DNA from: Alteribacillus sp. YIM 98480
GTDB lineage: Bacteria; Bacillota; Bacilli; Bacillales; Marinococcaceae
Assembly (NCBI RefSeq): GCF_009765375.1
Contig: NZ_VTOK01000020.1
Coordinates: 1-64,000 of the forward strand
Direction of reading: 5' to 3'
Length of the DNA: 64,000 nt
The position numbers were made by a program, and so were the translations under genes. The notes under the pieces are model-generated. The model saw nothing but the letters and a program-made list of their open reading frames with translations. It was not told the origin of the DNA and did no database searches. Every line of letters starts with the position of its first letter. Position 1 is the stretch's first letter. Shown piece by piece: positions 44,192 to 55,583 of the stretch.

Positions 44192-44554
44192 ATGACCACT
44201 AATTCAACGAAGTACGTAAAACGTAAAAAACGCCATGCAAGTATTCGTGTAAACGTAAAAGGAACTTCTGAGCGTCCGCGTTTAAACGTATTCCGTTCTT
44301 CTAAGCATATTTATGCACAATTGATTGACGATGTAAAAGGGGAAACAATTGTGGCCGCTTCAACATTGGAAAATGATTTGGACGTGAAGAATGGTGGAAA
44401 TAAAGATGCGGCAAGTAAAGTCGGAGAATTAATTGCAAAGCGTGCATCTGAAAAAGGATATGAGTCTGTAGTGTTTGACCGCGGAGGCTTTGTTTATCAT
44501 GGCAGAGTAGAAGCTCTTGCAGACGCTGCACGCGAAAATGGATTAAAATTTTAA
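44192..44554 (+). CDS. rplR: 50S ribosomal protein L18
   Basis: L18 binds 5S rRNA together with L5. The 120-residue protein has the basic N-terminus [18 protein letters not shown], then [20 protein letters not shown] and the C-terminal [29 protein letters not shown] precedes the ATG; rpsE follows after 19 nt. Confidence 0.98.
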   Translation: MTTNSTKYVKRKKRHASIRVNVKGTSERPRLNVFRSSKHIYAQLIDDVKGETIVAASTLENDLDVKNGGNKDAASKVGELIAKRASEKGYESVVFDRGGFVYHGRVEALADAARENGLKF

Positions 44555-44573
44555 GGTGTAAGGAGGGAAAAGA

Positions 44574-45071
44574 ATGCAAATTGATGCTAGCAAGCTTGAT
44601 GTCGAAGAAAGAGTGGTAGCCATCAACCGTGTGGCTAAAGTTGTAAAAGGTGGACGTCGTTTCCGTTTTGCAGCTCTTGTTGTAGTTGGTGACCGCAATG
44701 GCCATGTCGGTTTTGGCATGGGTAAAGCATTAGAGGTACCAGAAGCAATTCGCAAAGCTGTAGAAAATGGTAAGAAAAATATGGTTGAAGTACCAAGAGT
44801 CGGAACAACGATTCCTCATGAGATTGTAGGGCATTATGGAGCAGGGAATGTATTGTTGAAACCTGCTGCTGAAGGTACTGGTGTTATTGCAGGCGGCCCG
44901 GTCCGTGCTGTACTGGAACTTTCCGGTGTCACAGATATTCTCTCTAAATCTCTTGGTTCAAACAACCCGATTAACATGGTTCGCGCTACCATTCAAGGTC
45001 TAACTGAGCTTAAAACAGCTGAACAAGTTGCCAGACTACGTGGTAAAAGCGTTGAAGAATTGTTAGGATAA
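44574..45071 (+). CDS. rpsE: 30S ribosomal protein S5
   Basis: S5 affects decoding accuracy and mRNA entry. The 165-residue chain has the N-terminal double-strand RNA-binding-like domain ([19 protein letters not shown], about residues 14-32), with the loop linked to spectinomycin resistance in its normal form. [19 protein letters not shown] follows near residue 120. AAGGAGGG precedes the ATG. Confidence 0.98.
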   Translation: MQIDASKLDVEERVVAINRVAKVVKGGRRFRFAALVVVGDRNGHVGFGMGKALEVPEAIRKAVENGKKNMVEVPRVGTTIPHEIVGHYGAGNVLLKPAAEGTGVIAGGPVRAVLELSGVTDILSKSLGSNNPINMVRATIQGLTELKTAEQVARLRGKSVEELLG

Positions 45072-45084
45072 GGAGGGATACGAT

Positions 45085-45273
45085 ATGGCAAAACAAGTTG
45101 AAATCACCCTCAGCCGCAGTCTCATTGGTCGTCCGGAAGATCAGCGCGTTACGGTAAGAACGCTTGGTCTTCGTAAAGTCAACCATACAGTGGTGAAAGA
45201 AGATAATCCCGCAATACGCGGAATGATTAATAAAGTGTCTCATTTGTTGACTGTAAAAGAATTGGATGCATAA
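45085..45273 (+). CDS. rpmD: 50S ribosomal protein L30
   Basis: L30 is a small 50S protein; this one has 62 residues. It reads [20 protein letters not shown] near the start and has [21 protein letters not shown], the family signature. AAGGAGGG precedes the ATG. It lies between rpsE and rplO, as in all Bacillus spc operons. Confidence 0.97.
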   Translation: MAKQVEITLSRSLIGRPEDQRVTVRTLGLRKVNHTVVKEDNPAIRGMINKVSHLLTVKELDA

Positions 45274-45305
45274 ATGATACAACAAAGTGATAGGGAGGTG
45301 TCAGC

Positions 45306-45746
45306 ATGAAACTTCATGAGTTGAAACCTGCAGAGGGATCTACGAAAACCCGTAACCGTGTAGGACGCGGTGCTGCTTCTGGTAATGGTAAAACGGCTGG
45401 TCGCGGCACAAAAGGTCAAAAAGCCCGCTCCGGCGGTGGTGTGCGTCCTGGTTTTGAAGGTGGCCAAAATCCTATATATAAGCGTCTGCCTAAACGTGGT
45501 TTCACAAATCCGACCCGCAAAGAGTTCGCGATCGTGAATGTTGAAACATTGAACCGTTTTGAAGCAGGTACGGAAGTTACTCCGGAGCTTCTTGTTAAAG
45601 AAGGCGTCATCAACAAAACAAAAGACGGTGTGAAAGTTCTGGGTAATGGAAGTTTGGAAAAAGAGCTTAACGTTAAAGCGGATAAGTTCTCTGCTTCTGC
45701 AGTAAAAGCGATTGAAGCGGCCGGCGGAAAAACCGAGGTGATCTAA
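45306..45746 (+). CDS. rplO: 50S ribosomal protein L15
   Basis: L15 is a late-assembly 50S protein. The 146-residue chain starts [20 protein letters not shown] and is rich in Gly, Arg and Lys up to residue 55. The signature near residues 105-140 includes [20 protein letters not shown]. The stop overlaps the secY start as TAATG, so the ribosomal genes and the translocon are coupled. Confidence 0.97.
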   Translation: MKLHELKPAEGSTKTRNRVGRGAASGNGKTAGRGTKGQKARSGGGVRPGFEGGQNPIYKRLPKRGFTNPTRKEFAIVNVETLNRFEAGTEVTPELLVKEGVINKTKDGVKVLGNGSLEKELNVKADKFSASAVKAIEAAGGKTEVI

Positions 45747-47035
45747 TGTTCCGCGCGATTTCAAATATTTTTCGCGTGAGTGATTTAAGAAGCAAGATCT
45801 TTTTCACTCTAGCCATGTTATTTGTTTTTCGAATCGGCAGCTTCATTCCAGTTCCCGGTTCTAACAACGATGTGTTAAACTTTGCAGACCAAGCAAATGC
45901 GTTTGGATTTTTAAACACTTTTGGAGGCGGAGCGCTCTCGCAATTTTCCATATTTGCTATGGGGGTCATGCCTTATATCACGGCTTCAATCGTCGTGCAG
46001 CTTTTGCGAATGGACGTCGTTCCGAAATTTACGGAATGGGCAAAGCAAGGTGAAGCAGGTCGTCGAAAATTAGCTCAATTTACTCGGTATTTCACCGTAA
46101 TTCTTGCTTTTATTCAAGGTTTAGGAATGTCTATTGGATTTAATAACATTTTTAATGGGCTTATTCCTGACCCAAGTATTCCGAAATACATTTTTATAGC
46201 TCTGGTAATGACCGCTGGTACTGCATTTTTAATGTGGCTTGGAGAACAAATTACTGCTAAAGGAGTAGGTAATGGTATCTCCATTCTGATCTTCGCAGGG
46301 ATTGCAGCTGGTATTCCAGGTGGAATTAACCAGATTTATGCTACGCAGATAGAAGACGCCGATCAGCTCTTTATGGGTATTGTGACTATACTGTTATTAG
46401 CGGTTGCCGTTTTAGCGATAATCGTTGGTGTTATATTTGTACAACAAGCCCTTCGTAAAGTACCGATTCAATATGCAAAACGTTTGGTTGGACGCAGCCC
46501 TGCGGGTGGTCAATCAACGCATCTGCCTTTAAAAGTTAACTCTGCTGGAGTTATTCCGGTCATTTTTGCATTATCACTATTTATTTTCCCGCCAACAGTA
46601 GCTGGTTTTGTCGGTGAAGATCATCCAGTTGCCCGCTGGGTCATTCAAAATTTTGATTACACTCAGCCAGTTGGTATGGTGATTTATGCAGCATTAATTA
46701 TTGGCTTTACGTATTTCTATACGTTTGTACAGGTTAATCCCGAACAAATGGCAGACAACCTAAAAAAACAAGGCGGATACATTCCTGGGATTCGCCCTGG
46801 GAAAACAACGGAAACCTATATCCGAAGAATTTTGTACCGCTTGACTTTTGTAGGTGCTTTATTCCTTGCTGTTATTTCGGTAATTCCTGTATTCTTCACA
46901 ACACAAATGGGGCTTCCGCAAACCATTCAGATTGGCGGAACTGGCTTACTGATTGTCGTTGGTGTAGCTCTAGATACTATGAAGCAGATTGAGAGTCAGT
47001 TAATACAGCGAAGTTATAAAGGCTTTATTAAATAG
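45746..47035 (+). CDS. secY: Preprotein translocase subunit SecY
   Basis: SecY is the protein-conducting channel, working with SecE (in this window), SecG and SecA. The 429-residue protein has ten hydrophobic segments. Signatures are the GGGALSQFSIFAMGVMPYITASI part of helix 2 (about residues 53-76) and RIGSFIPVPG in the first periplasmic turn. KRLVGRSPAGGQSTHLPLKVNSAGVIPVIF-type sequence precedes helix 7. It shares TAATG with rplO. The next gene begins after 71 nt. Confidence 0.98.
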   Translation: MFRAISNIFRVSDLRSKIFFTLAMLFVFRIGSFIPVPGSNNDVLNFADQANAFGFLNTFGGGALSQFSIFAMGVMPYITASIVVQLLRMDVVPKFTEWAKQGEAGRRKLAQFTRYFTVILAFIQGLGMSIGFNNIFNGLIPDPSIPKYIFIALVMTAGTAFLMWLGEQITAKGVGNGISILIFAGIAAGIPGGINQIYATQIEDADQLFMGIVTILLLAVAVLAIIVGVIFVQQALRKVPIQYAKRLVGRSPAGGQSTHLPLKVNSAGVIPVIFALSLFIFPPTVAGFVGEDHPVARWVIQNFDYTQPVGMVIYAALIIGFTYFYTFVQVNPEQMADNLKKQGGYIPGIRPGKTTETYIRRILYRLTFVGALFLAVISVIPVFFTTQMGLPQTIQIGGTGLLIVVGVALDTMKQIESQLIQRSYKGFIK

Positions 47036-47082
47036 ATAGAGATAGGGGGAGGGGTGAGTACGTTCGCCTTGCCCCTGGCTGA

Positions 47083-48503
<1,421 letters not shown>

Positions 48504-48519
48504 ATTAGGTGATGACTGG

Positions 48520-48828
48520 ATGAAAGAAGCTGAATCACCGCCTGAAGTCGGCCAGGTTGTCCGTATAAAACAAGGACGTGAAGCTGGCAACTTTGCGGTA
48601 GTCATTGGAGTGTTGAATGAACGATTTCTCCTTTTAGCAGATGGAGAAAAACGTAAATTTGACCGAGCTAAAAAGAAAAATATCAACCATGTAGAAATTT
48701 ATCCGCACCTTTCCAATGAGGTCAAACGAAGTATAGAAGAAACCGGACGTGTTACCAATGCTAAATTAAGGTTTGCTCTACTTTATTTTTTAAAAGAGCA
48801 GCCTGAATTACTGAAGGAAGGAGAGTAA
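48520..48828 (+). CDS. KOW-domain RNA-binding protein
   Basis: The 102-residue protein has an N-terminal KOW-like segment, [21 protein letters not shown], and a basic middle ([14 protein letters not shown]). Proteins of this type lie between map and infA in many Firmicutes and are called KOW-domain RNA-binding or L14e-like proteins. Function is not established. The start at 48520 follows AGGTGA; an ATG at 48481 would overlap map by 23 nt and has no ribosome-binding site. Confidence 0.88.
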   Translation: MKEAESPPEVGQVVRIKQGREAGNFAVVIGVLNERFLLLADGEKRKFDRAKKKNINHVEIYPHLSNEVKRSIEETGRVTNAKLRFALLYFLKEQPELLKEGE

Positions 48829-48832
48829 ATTC

Positions 48833-49051
48833 ATGGCCAAAGATGATGTTATTGAAATGGAAGGCACAGTCATAGAGCCTCTTCCAAACGCCATGTTTCG
48901 GGTGGAGCTTGAAAATGGGCACAAAATTCTGGCCCATGTATCTGGGAAAATTCGTATGCACTTCATTCGAATTCTTCCTGGGGACAAAGTGACTGTGGAA
49001 ATTTCGCCATATGACTTATCCCGCGGACGGATTACGTACCGCTATAAATAA
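48833..49051 (+). CDS. infA: Translation initiation factor IF-1
   Basis: IF-1 blocks the A site during initiation. The 72-residue OB-fold protein reads [20 protein letters not shown] and contains [21 protein letters not shown], typical of the family. AAGGAGAG precedes the ATG. It lies between the KOW-protein gene and rpmJ, the usual Firmicutes order. Confidence 0.98.
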   Translation: MAKDDVIEMEGTVIEPLPNAMFRVELENGHKILAHVSGKIRMHFIRILPGDKVTVEISPYDLSRGRITYRYK

Positions 49052-49127
49052 AATTGCAGTTAAGAAGGCTGACATGAGTCCGAACTACGTTTACTCTCGC
49101 ATGTACTCCGCGCAGTTAAGGAGGTAA

Positions 49128-49247
<120 letters not shown>

Positions 49248-49269
49248 TAATAAAGGAGGTGTCGACTAG

Positions 49270-49635
49270 ATGGCACGTATTGCAGGTGTTGATATTCCTC
49301 GTGATAAGCGAATTGCAATTTCCCTAACGTATGTATACGGAATTGGTAAATCCCGTGCTCTTGAAATCGTTAAAGAAGCTGGTGTAGACGAAAGCACACG
49401 AGTTCGTGATTTAACCGAAGAAGAACTCGCTCAAATCCGTACAGTACTAGAAAATTATACGGTGGAAGGTGATCTTCGCCGTGAAAAATCTTTAAACATT
49501 AAACGTTTGATTGAAATTGGAAGCTACAGAGGTATTCGTCATCGTCGTGGATTGCCGGCCCGCGGTCAAAACACGAAGAACAATTCTCGTACAAGAAAAG
49601 GTCCTCGCCGTACAGTAGCAAACAAGAAAAAATAA
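49270..49635 (+). CDS. rpsM: 30S ribosomal protein S13
   Basis: S13 is in the 30S head and makes bridges to the 50S subunit. The 121-residue chain begins [20 protein letters not shown] and has the C-terminal signature [20 protein letters not shown] (about residues 83-102). The basic tail contacts P-site tRNA. AAAGGAGGTG precedes the ATG. Confidence 0.98.
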   Translation: MARIAGVDIPRDKRIAISLTYVYGIGKSRALEIVKEAGVDESTRVRDLTEEELAQIRTVLENYTVEGDLRREKSLNIKRLIEIGSYRGIRHRRGLPARGQNTKNNSRTRKGPRRTVANKKK

Positions 49636-49659
49636 TAAGGTAAAGGAGGTAAGTCTAAC

Positions 49660-50052
49660 ATGGCAAAAGCTAAAACAAATACTCGTAAACGTCGTCAGCG
49701 TAAGAATATTGAGGCTGGAGTCGCTCATATCCGCTCGACGTTTAACAACACCATCGTGACGATTACAGACACGCAGGGGAATGCTCTTTCTTGGGCAAGT
49801 GCTGGTGCTCTTGGTTTCAAAGGTTCCCGTAAATCTACACCATTCGCAGCTCAAATGGCTGCAGAAACAGCTTCAAAGGCGGCAATGGAACATGGTTTAA
49901 AAACGGTAGAAGTGGCTGTTAAAGGACCAGGTGCTGGTCGTGAAGCAGCAATTCGTTCTTTGCAAGCTACAGGGCTTGATGTTAGTGTCATCCGCGATGT
50001 GACTCCGGTACCTCATAATGGCTGCCGCCCACCGAAACGTCGCAGAGTTTAA
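49660..50052 (+). CDS. rpsK: 30S ribosomal protein S11
   Basis: S11 lies on the 30S platform near the SD helix. The 130-residue protein has [19 protein letters not shown] (about residues 20-38) and the signature near the end, [26 protein letters not shown] precedes the ATG. A gap of 186 nt follows before rpoA. Confidence 0.98.
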   Translation: MAKAKTNTRKRRQRKNIEAGVAHIRSTFNNTIVTITDTQGNALSWASAGALGFKGSRKSTPFAAQMAAETASKAAMEHGLKTVEVAVKGPGAGREAAIRSLQATGLDVSVIRDVTPVPHNGCRPPKRRRV

Positions 50053-50238
50053 CCCGCAGAAGTATAGATTTTCCTGAAGTGTCAATAATGGGTAAGGTCA
50101 TATATAGGACGGATCCCCTTACGCATTGTTGACGAGTAAGGCTGTTAATGTGATCGGGACTGCCTAATGCAAAATTCCGGATAGACGGGAAAGCCTTCTG
50201 CCGGAGTTTGGACGTTTTGAAGGAGGGTATTTTAAAGA

Positions 50239-51183
50239 ATGATCGAAATCGAAAAGCCTAATATCGAAACGGTTGAAGTAAGCGAGGATGCCAAATACGG
50301 CAAATTTGTCGTAGAACCGTTAGAACGTGGGTACGGTACAACTCTAGGAAATTCCTTGCGTCGTATCCTTTTATCCTCCCTTCCAGGAGCTGCTGTTACG
50401 ACAATTCAAATCGATGGGGTGCTTCATGAGTTTTCAACCATTGAAGGGGTTGTCGAAGATGTCACTACGATCGTTTTGAATTTGAAGAAGCTTGCCCTGA
50501 AGATATACTCCGATGAAGAGAAAGTGCTTGAGATTGACGCACAGGGCGAAGGCGTTGTAACTGCAAAAGATATTACACACGACAGTGACGTTGATATCCT
50601 TAATCCGGATTTGCACATCGCTACGCTTACAGAAGGTGCGAACTTTCATATGCGTTTAACGGCGCATCGTGGACGCGGTTATGTTCCTGCTGAAGGAAAT
50701 AACAGTGAAGATCTGCCTATTGGGGTGCTCCCTATTGATTCTATCTATACACCAGTTGCCCGGGTAAACTATCAAGTGGAAAATACGCGTGTTGGTCAAA
50801 TTACTAACTATGATAAGCTGACACTTGATGTATGGACAGATGGAAGCATTCGCCCCGAGGAAGCTGTTTCGCTTGGTGCTAAAATCATGAATGAGCATTT
50901 GAATATTTTTATCGGCCTCACGGATCAGGCACAAAATGCTGAAATCATGGTTGAAAAAGAAGAAGACCAGAAAGAAAAAGTACTTGAAATGACGATTGAA
51001 GAACTGGACCTTTCTGTTCGTTCTTACAACTGCTTAAAACGAGCTGGCATCAATACAGTACAGGAACTAACGCAAAAATCGGAAGAAGATATGATGAAAG
51101 TCCGAAACCTTGGCCGCAAATCTCTTGAGGAAGTTCAAGAGAAGTTAGGTGAATTAGGTCTTGGCCTGCGTAAGGAAGAATAA
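50239..51183 (+). CDS. rpoA: DNA-directed RNA polymerase subunit alpha
   Basis: RpoA dimerises to start RNA polymerase assembly. The 314-residue protein has the N-terminal domain with [21 protein letters not shown] near residue 32. A linker follows, and then a C-terminal DNA and activator-binding domain (about residues 245-314, [20 protein letters not shown]). AAGGAGGG precedes the ATG. The upstream gap (50053-50238) holds two small hairpins (50117-50141 with CCTTAC/GTAAGG, and 50176-50205 with TCCGG/CCGGA). I saw no convincing promoter there. Confidence 0.98.
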   Translation: MIEIEKPNIETVEVSEDAKYGKFVVEPLERGYGTTLGNSLRRILLSSLPGAAVTTIQIDGVLHEFSTIEGVVEDVTTIVLNLKKLALKIYSDEEKVLEIDAQGEGVVTAKDITHDSDVDILNPDLHIATLTEGANFHMRLTAHRGRGYVPAEGNNSEDLPIGVLPIDSIYTPVARVNYQVENTRVGQITNYDKLTLDVWTDGSIRPEEAVSLGAKIMNEHLNIFIGLTDQAQNAEIMVEKEEDQKEKVLEMTIEELDLSVRSYNCLKRAGINTVQELTQKSEEDMMKVRNLGRKSLEEVQEKLGELGLGLRKEE

Positions 51184-51229
51184 AAGACAACAGTGATAAT
51201 TAGTGTCTCGGAAAAGGAGGGGAATATAC

Positions 51230-51595
51230 ATGTCTGCATATGCAAAGCTTGGACGTAATAGTTCTGCACGTAAAGCACTATTTCGTGATCTTACGACAGA
51301 TCTTATCATCAATGAACGTATCGAAACCACTCATGCAAAAGCAAAAGAATTGCGTCCTGTCATTGAGAAAATGGTGACACTTGGCAAACGTGGAGATCTT
51401 CATGCACGCCGCCAAGCAGCTCAATTCGTTCGTAAGGAAACAGCAGATGAGGAAAATGGAAAAGATGCTGTTCAAAAATTGTTCGATGAGATTGCACCTC
51501 GTTATGAAGAACGTCAAGGCGGATATACCCGCGTTCTGAAAGTAGGTCCTCGCCGCGGGGATGCTGCGGAAATTGCTATCATTGAATTCGTATAA
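51230..51595 (+). CDS. rplQ: 50S ribosomal protein L17
   Basis: L17 is at the tunnel exit. From the ATG at 51230 the protein has 121 residues ([20 protein letters not shown]) and contains [20 protein letters not shown], the family signature. AAAGGAGGGG precedes it. The frame is open to 51203, but that part contains the SD. It ends the alpha operon. Confidence 0.97.
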   Translation: MSAYAKLGRNSSARKALFRDLTTDLIINERIETTHAKAKELRPVIEKMVTLGKRGDLHARRQAAQFVRKETADEENGKDAVQKLFDEIAPRYEERQGGYTRVLKVGPRRGDAAEIAIIEFV

Positions 51596-51624
51596 GTCAC
51601 TTCTTCGTGGATAATGGGAGACTG

Positions 51625-51680
51625 CTAATGCAGAACACACAGACGCTGCAGCACAATGTAGCGGTCTTTGTCTGCGTTAG
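51625..51680 (+). other. Long hairpin after rplQ
   Basis: CTAATGCAGA pairs with TCTGCGTTAG, and CGCTGCA with TGTAGCG above an internal loop. There is no T-tract. It may stabilise the mRNA end or be a processing signal. Confidence 0.4.
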
Positions 51681-51803
51681 TACAACTGATGAATGATGGC
51701 AAATTAGATTGACTTATAAGGGCAAAGGGCATGCTGCTCTAAAAAGATAACACGTTTAGTTATTGCTTTTTCTTAAAAACCACCTATACGTTTAATCATC
51801 CGT

Positions 51804-51853
51804 AAGGGCAGGACTGGACCTATTTTAGGTTACAACGTCTGTGCCCTTTTTTT
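51804..51853 (+). terminator. Terminator of the ribosomal protein cluster
   Basis: AAGGGCA pairs with TGCCCTT, GGACC with GGTT inside, and seven T follow. It closes the S10-spc-alpha transcription unit. Confidence 0.85.
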
Positions 51854-51928
51854 AATTAATTAGGTGCAAGAGCAAATAATGTTCCGGCATACCCTCTGAT
51901 TTGCTCCAAACACACAATGAATCTTCGT

Positions 51929-51987
51929 AAAGGAGCTTATAGACATGTGTATAATATTGTCATAAGATATGGCCGCAGCTCCTTTTT
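51929..51987 (+). terminator. Second terminator-like hairpin before ecfA1
   Basis: AAAGGAGC pairs with GCTCCTTT and TTATAGACA with TGTCATAA, followed by TTTTT. It lies about 50 nt before the ecfA1 promoter, so it should stop read-through into the transporter genes rather than act as an attenuator. Confidence 0.65.
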
Positions 51988-52040
51988 CTACATACATGCG
52001 GAGCAAGATCTGGCGATAAATGTTTAAAATAAAGAAGTGC

Positions 52041-52069
52041 TTGAGTTGTGTTTGTTAACCTACTATAAT
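52041..52069 (+). promoter_or_regulatory. sigma-A promoter of ecfA1
   Basis: TTGAGT (52041-52046), a 17-bp spacer and TATAAT (52064-52069). TTGTTAAC occurs at 52052-52059 and again at 52074-52081, flanking the -10 box. Confidence 0.75.
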
Positions 52070-52119
52070 GTTCTTGTTAACGTTTAGTGGCGGGTGTATT
52101 AAAAAGGCAGGTGAAAGCA

Positions 52120-52944
52120 ATGGATGCTGTACGGCTGCAAAATGTTTCCTTTCAATATGAGGAAGAAGGACCTTGGATTTTAAATAATTTAAATGCTTCC
52201 ATTCAACATGGAGAATGGATCGCTGTTATAGGTCCAAATGGTTCTGGAAAATCAACGTTGTCTCGGCTGTTTAACGGGTTATATTCCCCTACGCTGGGTG
52301 AAGTTTTTATTGGGGAGCAATCTACAAAAATAGAAGAACATCTACCTAATATTAGAAAGCATGTAGGGATGGTATTTCAAAATCCAGATCATCAGTTTGT
52401 AGCTCCTACTGTAAGAGATGATATTGCATTTGGAATGGAAAACGCAGGGGTGGAAAGGGAAGAGATGGTTCGTCGAATCGAGCAGGCAGCAAGCCAGACA
52501 GGAGTCGAAAGGATACTCGAAGCAGAGCCGCACCGTCTTTCAGGTGGTCAAAAACAGAGGGTAGCAATTGCAGGAATACTGGCGTTACACCCTAAAATAA
52601 TGGTGTTAGATGAAGTGACTTCCATGCTCGATCCAAAAGGAAGAAAGGAAGTAATGTCCACTGTGGAAAACCTCCATACCAATGAAGGTGTTACGATAAT
52701 ATCAGTCACTCACCACCTTCATGAAGCACTGCTTGCAGACCGTGTATGGTATATGGAAGAAGGAAACATTGCATTTAATTTAGAATCTGAAAAGTTATTT
52801 TCTGAATTAAAATGGCTGAAAGATAAAAATATTCCCCTTCCTTATGGGTTTGAACTGCTAGAATCCTTACGAAAAAGAAATCAGCCTACCTCTTCGTTAG
52901 AAACCTTTATTAGGGAGACGGTGAAGTATGAAGATCGTATTTGA
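52120..52944 (+). CDS. ecfA1: ECF transporter ATPase EcfA1
   Basis: EcfA1 is one of two ATPases that power energy-coupling-factor importers for vitamins and metal ions. The 274-residue protein has Walker A GPNGSGKST near residue 42, the Q-loop FQNPDHQF, the signature LSGGQKQRV and Walker B IMVLDEVTSMLDP near residue 165. The ATG at 52120 (MDAVRL) follows AGGTGA. The frame is open further left without a ribosome-binding site. Substrate-binding S-components are encoded elsewhere. Confidence 0.96.
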   Translation: MDAVRLQNVSFQYEEEGPWILNNLNASIQHGEWIAVIGPNGSGKSTLSRLFNGLYSPTLGEVFIGEQSTKIEEHLPNIRKHVGMVFQNPDHQFVAPTVRDDIAFGMENAGVEREEMVRRIEQAASQTGVERILEAEPHRLSGGQKQRVAIAGILALHPKIMVLDEVTSMLDPKGRKEVMSTVENLHTNEGVTIISVTHHLHEALLADRVWYMEEGNIAFNLESEKLFSELKWLKDKNIPLPYGFELLESLRKRNQPTSSLETFIRETVKYEDRI

Positions 52945-53791
52945 GCAGGTAGAACACATTTATATGGAAAAAACCCCGTTTGAAACCAGCGCGCTAAAAG
53001 ATGTTTCGATTACGTTTCCGGATAAGTCGTGTACTGCTGTAATTGGGAGGACAGGTTCGGGCAAGTCGACCTTAGTCCAGCATATTAATGGTCTGCTAAA
53101 GCCCAATAAAGGAAAAGTAATTATTGGAGATCAAGTTATTCATGCTAATACAAAACGAAAACATATAAAATCCTTGCGTAAAAAAGTAGGGATGGTTTTT
53201 CAATATCCGGAACATCAGTTATTTGAAGATACTGTAGAAAAGGATTTGTTATTTGGACCAAAAAATATAGGGTTAAATGTTGAAAACAAGAAGAAGGAAC
53301 TTCCGGAATTGTTAGAGCGTGTTGGTTTAGATGAAACGTTTTTAGAACGCTCCCCCTTTGATTTAAGCGGGGGACAAATGAGACGAGCAGCAATTGCTGG
53401 TGTGCTTGCAATGGAGCCTGACATCCTAATTTTAGATGAACCAACAGCGGGACTTGATCCTAAAGGACAGGAAGAAATACTGACGTTATTTAAAGATTGG
53501 CATGAACAAAAGAAAACAACAATGATTATGATTACTCATCAAATGGAAGAAGCATCTCGTCTAGCTGAACAAGTTATAGTTATGGATGACGGACAGATAG
53601 CAATGGAAGGGTCGCCAAAAGAAATATACAAACGAGAAAATGAGTTAACACAATTGGATTTGGATATACCTGAAGGTGTCAAAGTACTAAAATACCTAGA
53701 AGAAAACACAGGGGTTTCATTTTCAGAATGGTCCTTGACCCCAGAGAAAGCAGCAGACGAACTTATGATGCTGTCAAACAAGAAGGAGTAA
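52928..53791 (+). CDS. ecfA2: ECF transporter ATPase EcfA2
   Basis: This is the second ATPase of the ECF module. The 287-residue protein has Walker A GRTGSGKST near residue 40, FQYPEHQLFEDTV as Q-loop region, LSGGQMRR and ILDEPTAGLDP as Walker B near residue 165. It overlaps the end of ecfA1 by 17 nt, so translation is coupled. EcfA1 and EcfA2 form a heterodimer in Bacillus-type modules. Confidence 0.96.
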   Translation: MKIVFEQVEHIYMEKTPFETSALKDVSITFPDKSCTAVIGRTGSGKSTLVQHINGLLKPNKGKVIIGDQVIHANTKRKHIKSLRKKVGMVFQYPEHQLFEDTVEKDLLFGPKNIGLNVENKKKELPELLERVGLDETFLERSPFDLSGGQMRRAAIAGVLAMEPDILILDEPTAGLDPKGQEEILTLFKDWHEQKKTTMIMITHQMEEASRLAEQVIVMDDGQIAMEGSPKEIYKRENELTQLDLDIPEGVKVLKYLEENTGVSFSEWSLTPEKAADELMMLSNKKE

Positions 53792-53797
53792 AAAAGC

Positions 53798-54595
53798 ATG
53801 TTTGAACATGTGATTATAGGCCAATATTTACCTGGTTCTTCTTTTTTACATCGAATGGACGCCAGGGCCAAATTAATAGCAGTGTTTTTATTTATTTTTA
53901 TTATATTTTTGATGAACAGTTGGGCCGGATACGGTATTCTCTGGGCAGGAGCAGCTATTATTTATTTTTTATCCGGGATACCGTTTCGCTACATTCGCAA
54001 AGGGATGTTCCCGATTTTAATTTTAATTGTGTTTACTTTCTTTCTTCATGCTCTTTTCACTAAAGAAGGGGAAATTCTTATTTCAGCAGGATTTTTTACA
54101 CTATATAAAGGCGGTGTCGAACAAGGTCTGTTTATCGCCTTTCGATTAATTTTACTTGTATTTATCACCTCCCTTTTGACGCTGACTACCAGTCCGATAG
54201 ATTTAACGGATGCACTAGAGCAGCTGTTTACGCCTTTAAAACGTATTGGAGTGCCGGCTCATGAAATAGCATTAATGATGTCCATTGCAATCCGTTTTAT
54301 TCCGACCCTGCTGCAGGAAACAGAAAAAATCGTAAAGGCCCAGTCAGCCAGAGGTGCTGATTTTAATAAAGGTACATTTCAAGAGCGGTCACAAGCATTT
54401 GTTGCATTGCTTGTTCCATTATTTGTTCGAGCATTTAAGCGGGCAGAAGATCTAGCTTTTGCTATGGAAGCCCGTGGTTATAACGGAGGAGAAGGAAGAA
54501 CAAAACTTCGTCAATTAACGTGGTCATTTCGTGATAGTGCAGCCTGTACAGCTGTGTTGATATTTGGATTTTTGTTGCTTTTTTTCAGGGATTAA
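53798..54595 (+). CDS. ecfT: ECF transporter transmembrane protein EcfT
   Basis: EcfT couples the two ATPases to a substrate-binding S-component in the membrane. The 265-residue protein has five to six hydrophobic helices and the two coupling motifs typical of EcfT: RFIPTLLQETEKIVKAQSARGAD near residue 165-187 and EDLAFAMEARGYNGG near residue 220. It lies 6 nt after ecfA2. Confidence 0.95.
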   Translation: MFEHVIIGQYLPGSSFLHRMDARAKLIAVFLFIFIIFLMNSWAGYGILWAGAAIIYFLSGIPFRYIRKGMFPILILIVFTFFLHALFTKEGEILISAGFFTLYKGGVEQGLFIAFRLILLVFITSLLTLTTSPIDLTDALEQLFTPLKRIGVPAHEIALMMSIAIRFIPTLLQETEKIVKAQSARGADFNKGTFQERSQAFVALLVPLFVRAFKRAEDLAFAMEARGYNGGEGRTKLRQLTWSFRDSAACTAVLIFGFLLLFFRD

Positions 54596-54609
54596 GGAGA
54601 GATATATTT

Positions 54610-55353
54610 ATGCAGAGAGTAAAAGCTGTCGTTAGTTATGAAGGCACATTCTTTTCAGGGTGGCAAAAGCAGCCAGGTAAACGTACAGTTCAAGAAGAAA
54701 TAGAATCGGCTTTAACAAGCATTCATAAAGGACAAAAAACAAAGGTTACAGCTTCAGGACGAACAGACGCTTCCGTTCATGCTATCGCACAAGTTATTCA
54801 TTTTGATACCTCCTTATCTATCCCAGCCGATAAATGGCCAAAAGCAATCAACAGCAAATTACCGGAAGATATACAAATTAAAGAAGCAGAGTATACAAGT
54901 TCTGATTTTCATGCACGCTTCCATGCTGTCGAAAAAGAGTACCGTTACCGCGTTCTTCCAAAGCGAGAAAAAGATATATTTAGGAGAAATTCTGCTTTTT
55001 TTTATCCGTACCCTATAAATGTGGCTGAAATAAAAAAAGCAGCTGCTTATTTCAAAGGAACACATGATTTTTCTTCCTTTTGTGCATCTGGTACGGATGT
55101 GGTGGATATGGTTCGGACCGTGCATAAATCAGAAGTACTCGAAAAAGGAGATGAATTGCACTTTATTTTTCGAGGAAATGGTTTTTTATACAATATGGTG
55201 CGTATCATGGTGGGAACGCTGCTTGAAGTAGGAAAAGGTATGAGAAGAGCCGATGATATCCCTGAAGTAATCCATGCAAAAAAACGAAGTGCTGCTGGTA
55301 AAACAGCGCCTGGGCATGCCTTATATTTATGGGAAGTATGTTATGAAAAATAA
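54610..55353 (+). CDS. truA: tRNA pseudouridine synthase A
   Basis: TruA makes pseudouridine at positions 38-40 of tRNA anticodon arms. The 247-residue protein has the catalytic Asp in SGRTDASVHA near residue 53, FHARFHAVEKEYRYRV near residue 100, and FLYNMVRIMVGTLLEVGKG near the end. The start follows AAGGAGAG, 14 nt after ecfT, and the gene is in the same unit, as in B. subtilis. Confidence 0.97.
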   Translation: MQRVKAVVSYEGTFFSGWQKQPGKRTVQEEIESALTSIHKGQKTKVTASGRTDASVHAIAQVIHFDTSLSIPADKWPKAINSKLPEDIQIKEAEYTSSDFHARFHAVEKEYRYRVLPKREKDIFRRNSAFFYPYPINVAEIKKAAAYFKGTHDFSSFCASGTDVVDMVRTVHKSEVLEKGDELHFIFRGNGFLYNMVRIMVGTLLEVGKGMRRADDIPEVIHAKKRSAAGKTAPGHALYLWEVCYEK

Positions 55354-55453
55354 GACGTTTTCAAAGCAGGACATTTGACGCTGGGTAAGATTTTTTGCCG
55401 AGACATCAAATACTACATTTTAAAAAACAACGTCGCCAGGTGTAGCAAAACCA

Positions 55454-55482
55454 TTGACATTAGCCTCACAATGTTATATGAT
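55454..55482 (+). promoter_or_regulatory. sigma-A promoter of rplM-rpsI
   Basis: TTGACA (55454-55459), a 17-bp spacer and TATGAT (55477-55482). Confidence 0.85.
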
Positions 55483-55490
55483 GTTATTTG

Positions 55491-55530
55491 GCATTTCACG
55501 TCCCACAGCCCCGGGATCGGAAATGATGAA
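55491..55530 (+). promoter_or_regulatory. L13 leader hairpin
   Basis: CATTTC pairs with GAAATG, and CCC with GGG around the loop 'acagcccc', with an ACG/TCG internal bulge. The position just before rplM and the fold match the Firmicutes L13 leader, thought to bind L13 for feedback. Confidence 0.65.
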
Positions 55531-55583
55531 CGTAATGACATGTGATATATAAATGTATGATAAAAGATTTAGGAGGGACATTG

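Noticed and set aside
45240-45764. Long minus-strand frame over rplO
   Set aside because: Antisense shadow of rplO and the ends of rpmD and secY; no SD or family features.
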